NCBI GenBank assembly: GCA_005776545.1
Contig: SXOY01000274.1
Location: forward strand, 1-7,424
Source of the DNA: Planctomycetia bacterium
GTDB taxonomy: Bacteria > Planctomycetota > Phycisphaerae > Phycisphaerales > UBA1924
DNA: 7,424 nt
Direction of reading: 5' to 3'
The notes beneath the pieces are model-generated. The model was not told where the DNA came from. It searched no databases and worked only from the letters and a program-made list of their open reading frames with translations. This document shows positions 5,547 through 7,424 of the stretch, piece by piece; position 1 is the stretch's first letter; the number at the start of each line of letters is the position of its first letter. The position numbers and the translations under genes were made by a program.

Positions 5547-7424
5547 ATGCTTCGTCCAATTCCCGCCACCGTACTCATCACATTTGCAGGCCTCGCCGCC
5601 ATCCCCTCCGTCACCGCTGCGGCCCTCGCCCAACCTGCGGCCAACTCTGAAGTCATCTCCGGCACCTCTATCCCCCTCTCCCGCCTCACCCTCTACCGCT
5701 CCGGCGTCGGCTCCTTCCAGCGCAACGGCATCGTCAACAACAACGCTCGCGTCCAGCTCCGCTTCAACACCGACACTATCAACGACATTCTCAAATCCAT
5801 GGTCATCCTCGACAAAAGCGGTGGCACCATCGAAGGGGCAAGCTACGGCTCCAAAGACCCGCTCGAACGCCGCCTCGCTTCCTTCGCCATCAACGTCGCC
5901 GACAATCCCAAGTTCTCTGAACTCGTCTCCCGTCTCCGCGGCAGCGAAGCCACGCTCGTCACCACCGATGGCAGTGTCACCGGCACCATTCTTAGCGTCG
6001 AGAATCGCACCGAGACTCGCCTGGATCAGGGCAAGAACACAACCGTTAACATTCCATTTGCGAATGTAATAACTGGTGGCGGCATTCGCTCTGTGAACCT
6101 TGACTCCATCCGCTCATTCACCTTGAGCGACCAGGCTCTGCAAGCGGAACTCAACAAAGCTCTCGCCGCACTTGCCGAATATCGCGCTGAACGCACAAAG
6201 ACTGTCGAGATCGGTTTCCGCGGCGATGGCGCACGCGATGTTGTCATTTCCTACGTCCACGAACTCCCCGTCTGGAAGGCCAGCTACCGACTGGTTCTTC
6301 CCGATGAATCCCCCGCCGCTGCCGCCAAAGTCTCTGCGCCACAGATCCAGGGCTGGGCGATTGTCGAGAACACAACAGATGAAGATTGGCAGAACATCAA
6401 GCTCTCGCTCGTCTCCGGCCGCCCCGTGAGTTTCAAAATGGACCTGTACGAGCCGCTTTACGTCGCTCGCCCCACTGTCCCCGTTCCCACAGTCCCCGGC
6501 GTTGCGCCGCGCATCTACGACCGCAGCAAAGCGGCAGAGCCAGGGGAATACATGCTGAAGGGCCTTACTTCCGCTCCTGCAGCAGCAGCTCCGGGACGAC
6601 CTACCGGCAGCCCAGGCGGCGAATATCGCAAACGTGCTGAAGCTGGCACCGCGGGACTAGAACAAGCTGACAAAGCCGGCGCACCTCCCGCCTCAATCTC
6701 CGCCGACGACATGACCGGCTACGCCGCCCAGGCTCAAGCCCAAGCCGTCGAAACCGGCGAAGTCTTCCAGTACGAACTCGTCTCACCCGTCACCATCCAG
6801 CGTCAGCGCAGCAGCATGCTCCCCATCATCACGAGCAGCATCGACGGCCGTCGCCTCTCAATCTTCAATCGCGCCGATGGCTCAGAACACCCAATGCGCG
6901 GCGTCGAACTCACCAATTCCACCGCCGCTCAACTCCTCCCCGGCCCCGTCGCGGTCTTCGACTCCGGCATCTACGCCGGCGATGCCCAGATCGGCCACGT
7001 CTCACCCGGCGACAAACGTTTGCTCGCATACGCCGTCGATCTCGATGTCACCAGTCAAGTCAAAGAAGACAACGCCAACTCACTCCGCAAAGTCCGCATC
7101 GTCAATGGCCTCCTCGAACACACCTATACATATCGCCGCGGCATCGAATACTCCTTCACCAACAAAGACTCAAAACGCGCCCGCACCATCCTGATCGAAC
7201 ACCCCAAAGATGGTTTCTCTGACCTCATCGAACCCAAAAAGGCCAGCGAAGAAACCAACAACCTTTTCCGCTTTGAACTCCCTCTGGATGCAGGCAAAGC
7301 GGGCGCACTCAAAGTAGTTCAAGAGACCGTGCAATACTCCACTCTCGAGCTTCTGAACTTCGACAGTAAACTCCTGGCTCAATACTCAACCGATGGCAAA
7401 GTCAGCAAGGCAGTCTTAGATGCC
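5547..7424 (+). CDS. exported DUF4139 domain protein, 3' end beyond window
   Basis: The frame is open for 626 codons to the last base, so the C-terminus is missing. AAGGAG lies six bases before ATG 5547. Residues 1-28 are a signal peptide with a likely cut after ALA (26-28). The region 47-225 begins LTLYRSGVGSFQRNG and contains NDILKSMVILD (79-89), an N-terminal part often found ahead of DUF4139. The DUF4139 domain follows with PVWKASYRLVL (241-251) and GWAIVENTTDEDW (269-281) and continues as FQYELVSPVTI (407-417), SSMLPI (422-427) and GPVAVFDSGIYAGDA (466-480). An Ala/Pro/Gly/Gln-rich, probably disordered insert of about 100 residues (about 298-403, including AQAQAQA) splits the domain. The family's biochemical role is unknown; relatives include the mucoidy-inhibitor-like MuiA. 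It probably acts in the periplasm or at the envelope. Codons are strongly C-ending, and a shorter overlapping frame from 5584 is a shadow. Confidence 0.87.
   Translation, partial: MLRPIPATVLITFAGLAAIPSVTAAALAQPAANSEVISGTSIPLSRLTLYRSGVGSFQRNGIVNNNARVQLRFNTDTINDILKSMVILDKSGGTIEGASYGSKDPLERRLASFAINVADNPKFSELVSRLRGSEATLVTTDGSVTGTILSVENRTETRLDQGKNTTVNIPFANVITGGGIRSVNLDSIRSFTLSDQALQAELNKALAALAEYRAERTKTVEIGFRGDGARDVVISYVHELPVWKASYRLVLPDESPAAAAKVSAPQIQGWAIVENTTDEDWQNIKLSLVSGRPVSFKMDLYEPLYVARPTVPVPTVPGVAPRIYDRSKAAEPGEYMLKGLTSAPAAAAPGRPTGSPGGEYRKRAEAGTAGLEQADKAGAPPASISADDMTGYAAQAQAQAVETGEVFQYELVSPVTIQRQRSSMLPIITSSIDGRRLSIFNRADGSEHPMRGVELTNSTAAQLLPGPVAVFDSGIYAGDAQIGHVSPGDKRLLAYAVDLDVTSQVKEDNANSLRKVRIVNGLLEHTYTYRRGIEYSFTNKDSKRARTILIEHPKDGFSDLIEPKKASEETNNLFRFELPLDAGKAGALKVVQETVQYSTLELLNFDSKLLAQYSTDGKVSKAVLDA

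Noticed and set aside
5584..6069. 161-residue plus-strand open frame within the DUF4139 gene
   Set aside because: It is an out-of-frame, Ser/Pro-rich translation; the frame from 5547 has the ribosome binding site, signal peptide and domain motifs.
1..7424. A defence, mobile or CRISPR-type system
   Set aside because: No repeats with regular spacers, transposase, integrase, nuclease or toxin-like motifs are visible; all five genes have ordinary housekeeping or envelope roles.

Overview
The window carries five protein-coding genes and no RNA gene, mobile element or CRISPR array that I can see. The best lineage guess is a planctomycete, probably the Phycisphaerae. The main clue is the secreted protein at 2594-4780, which ends in a two-loop dockerin-like module with the repeated signature DxNxDGVVDxFDYLDF and a terminal Gly-Cys, a tail I associate with secreted proteins of that group. 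A signal-peptide-bearing DUF4139 protein, strongly C-ending codons and mixed gene orientations are compatible with this but do not prove it.

Layout, left to right. At 60-1229 (minus) is a rhomboid intramembrane serine protease with a soluble, helical, TPR-like C-terminal extension. It is divergent from a citrate synthase at 1385-2593 (plus; a second good start lies at 1463), and the 155-base gap holds a 14-base dyad. Citrate synthase meets the next gene tail to tail with no gap: the two TGA stops abut in the palindrome TGATCA. The gene at 2594-4780 (minus) encodes a secreted protein of about 728 residues built from about 45-residue propeller-like repeats and ending in the dockerin-like module. 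Upstream, its 160-base leader holds a plausible extended -10 promoter, three TACGC repeats and a hairpin followed by a T run. At 4941-5348 (minus) is an OsmC-family thiol peroxidase. It is divergent from an exported DUF4139-domain protein that starts at 5547 (plus) and runs off the right edge. The 198 bases between these two hold a cluster of TCAC repeats and a GGGGG/CCCCC hairpin.

Functionally this looks like an ordinary chromosomal stretch: one central-metabolism enzyme (TCA cycle entry), one membrane protease, one organic-peroxide defence enzyme and two exported proteins. Orientation flips at almost every gene, so only OsmC and the repeat protein could share a transcript, and a separate promoter candidate sits between them. 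I see no sequence evidence that the five genes form one system. The observations most worth following are the Cys-framed dockerin tail, the two competing citrate synthase starts, the zero-gap convergent junction and the repeat clusters in the intergenic regions.
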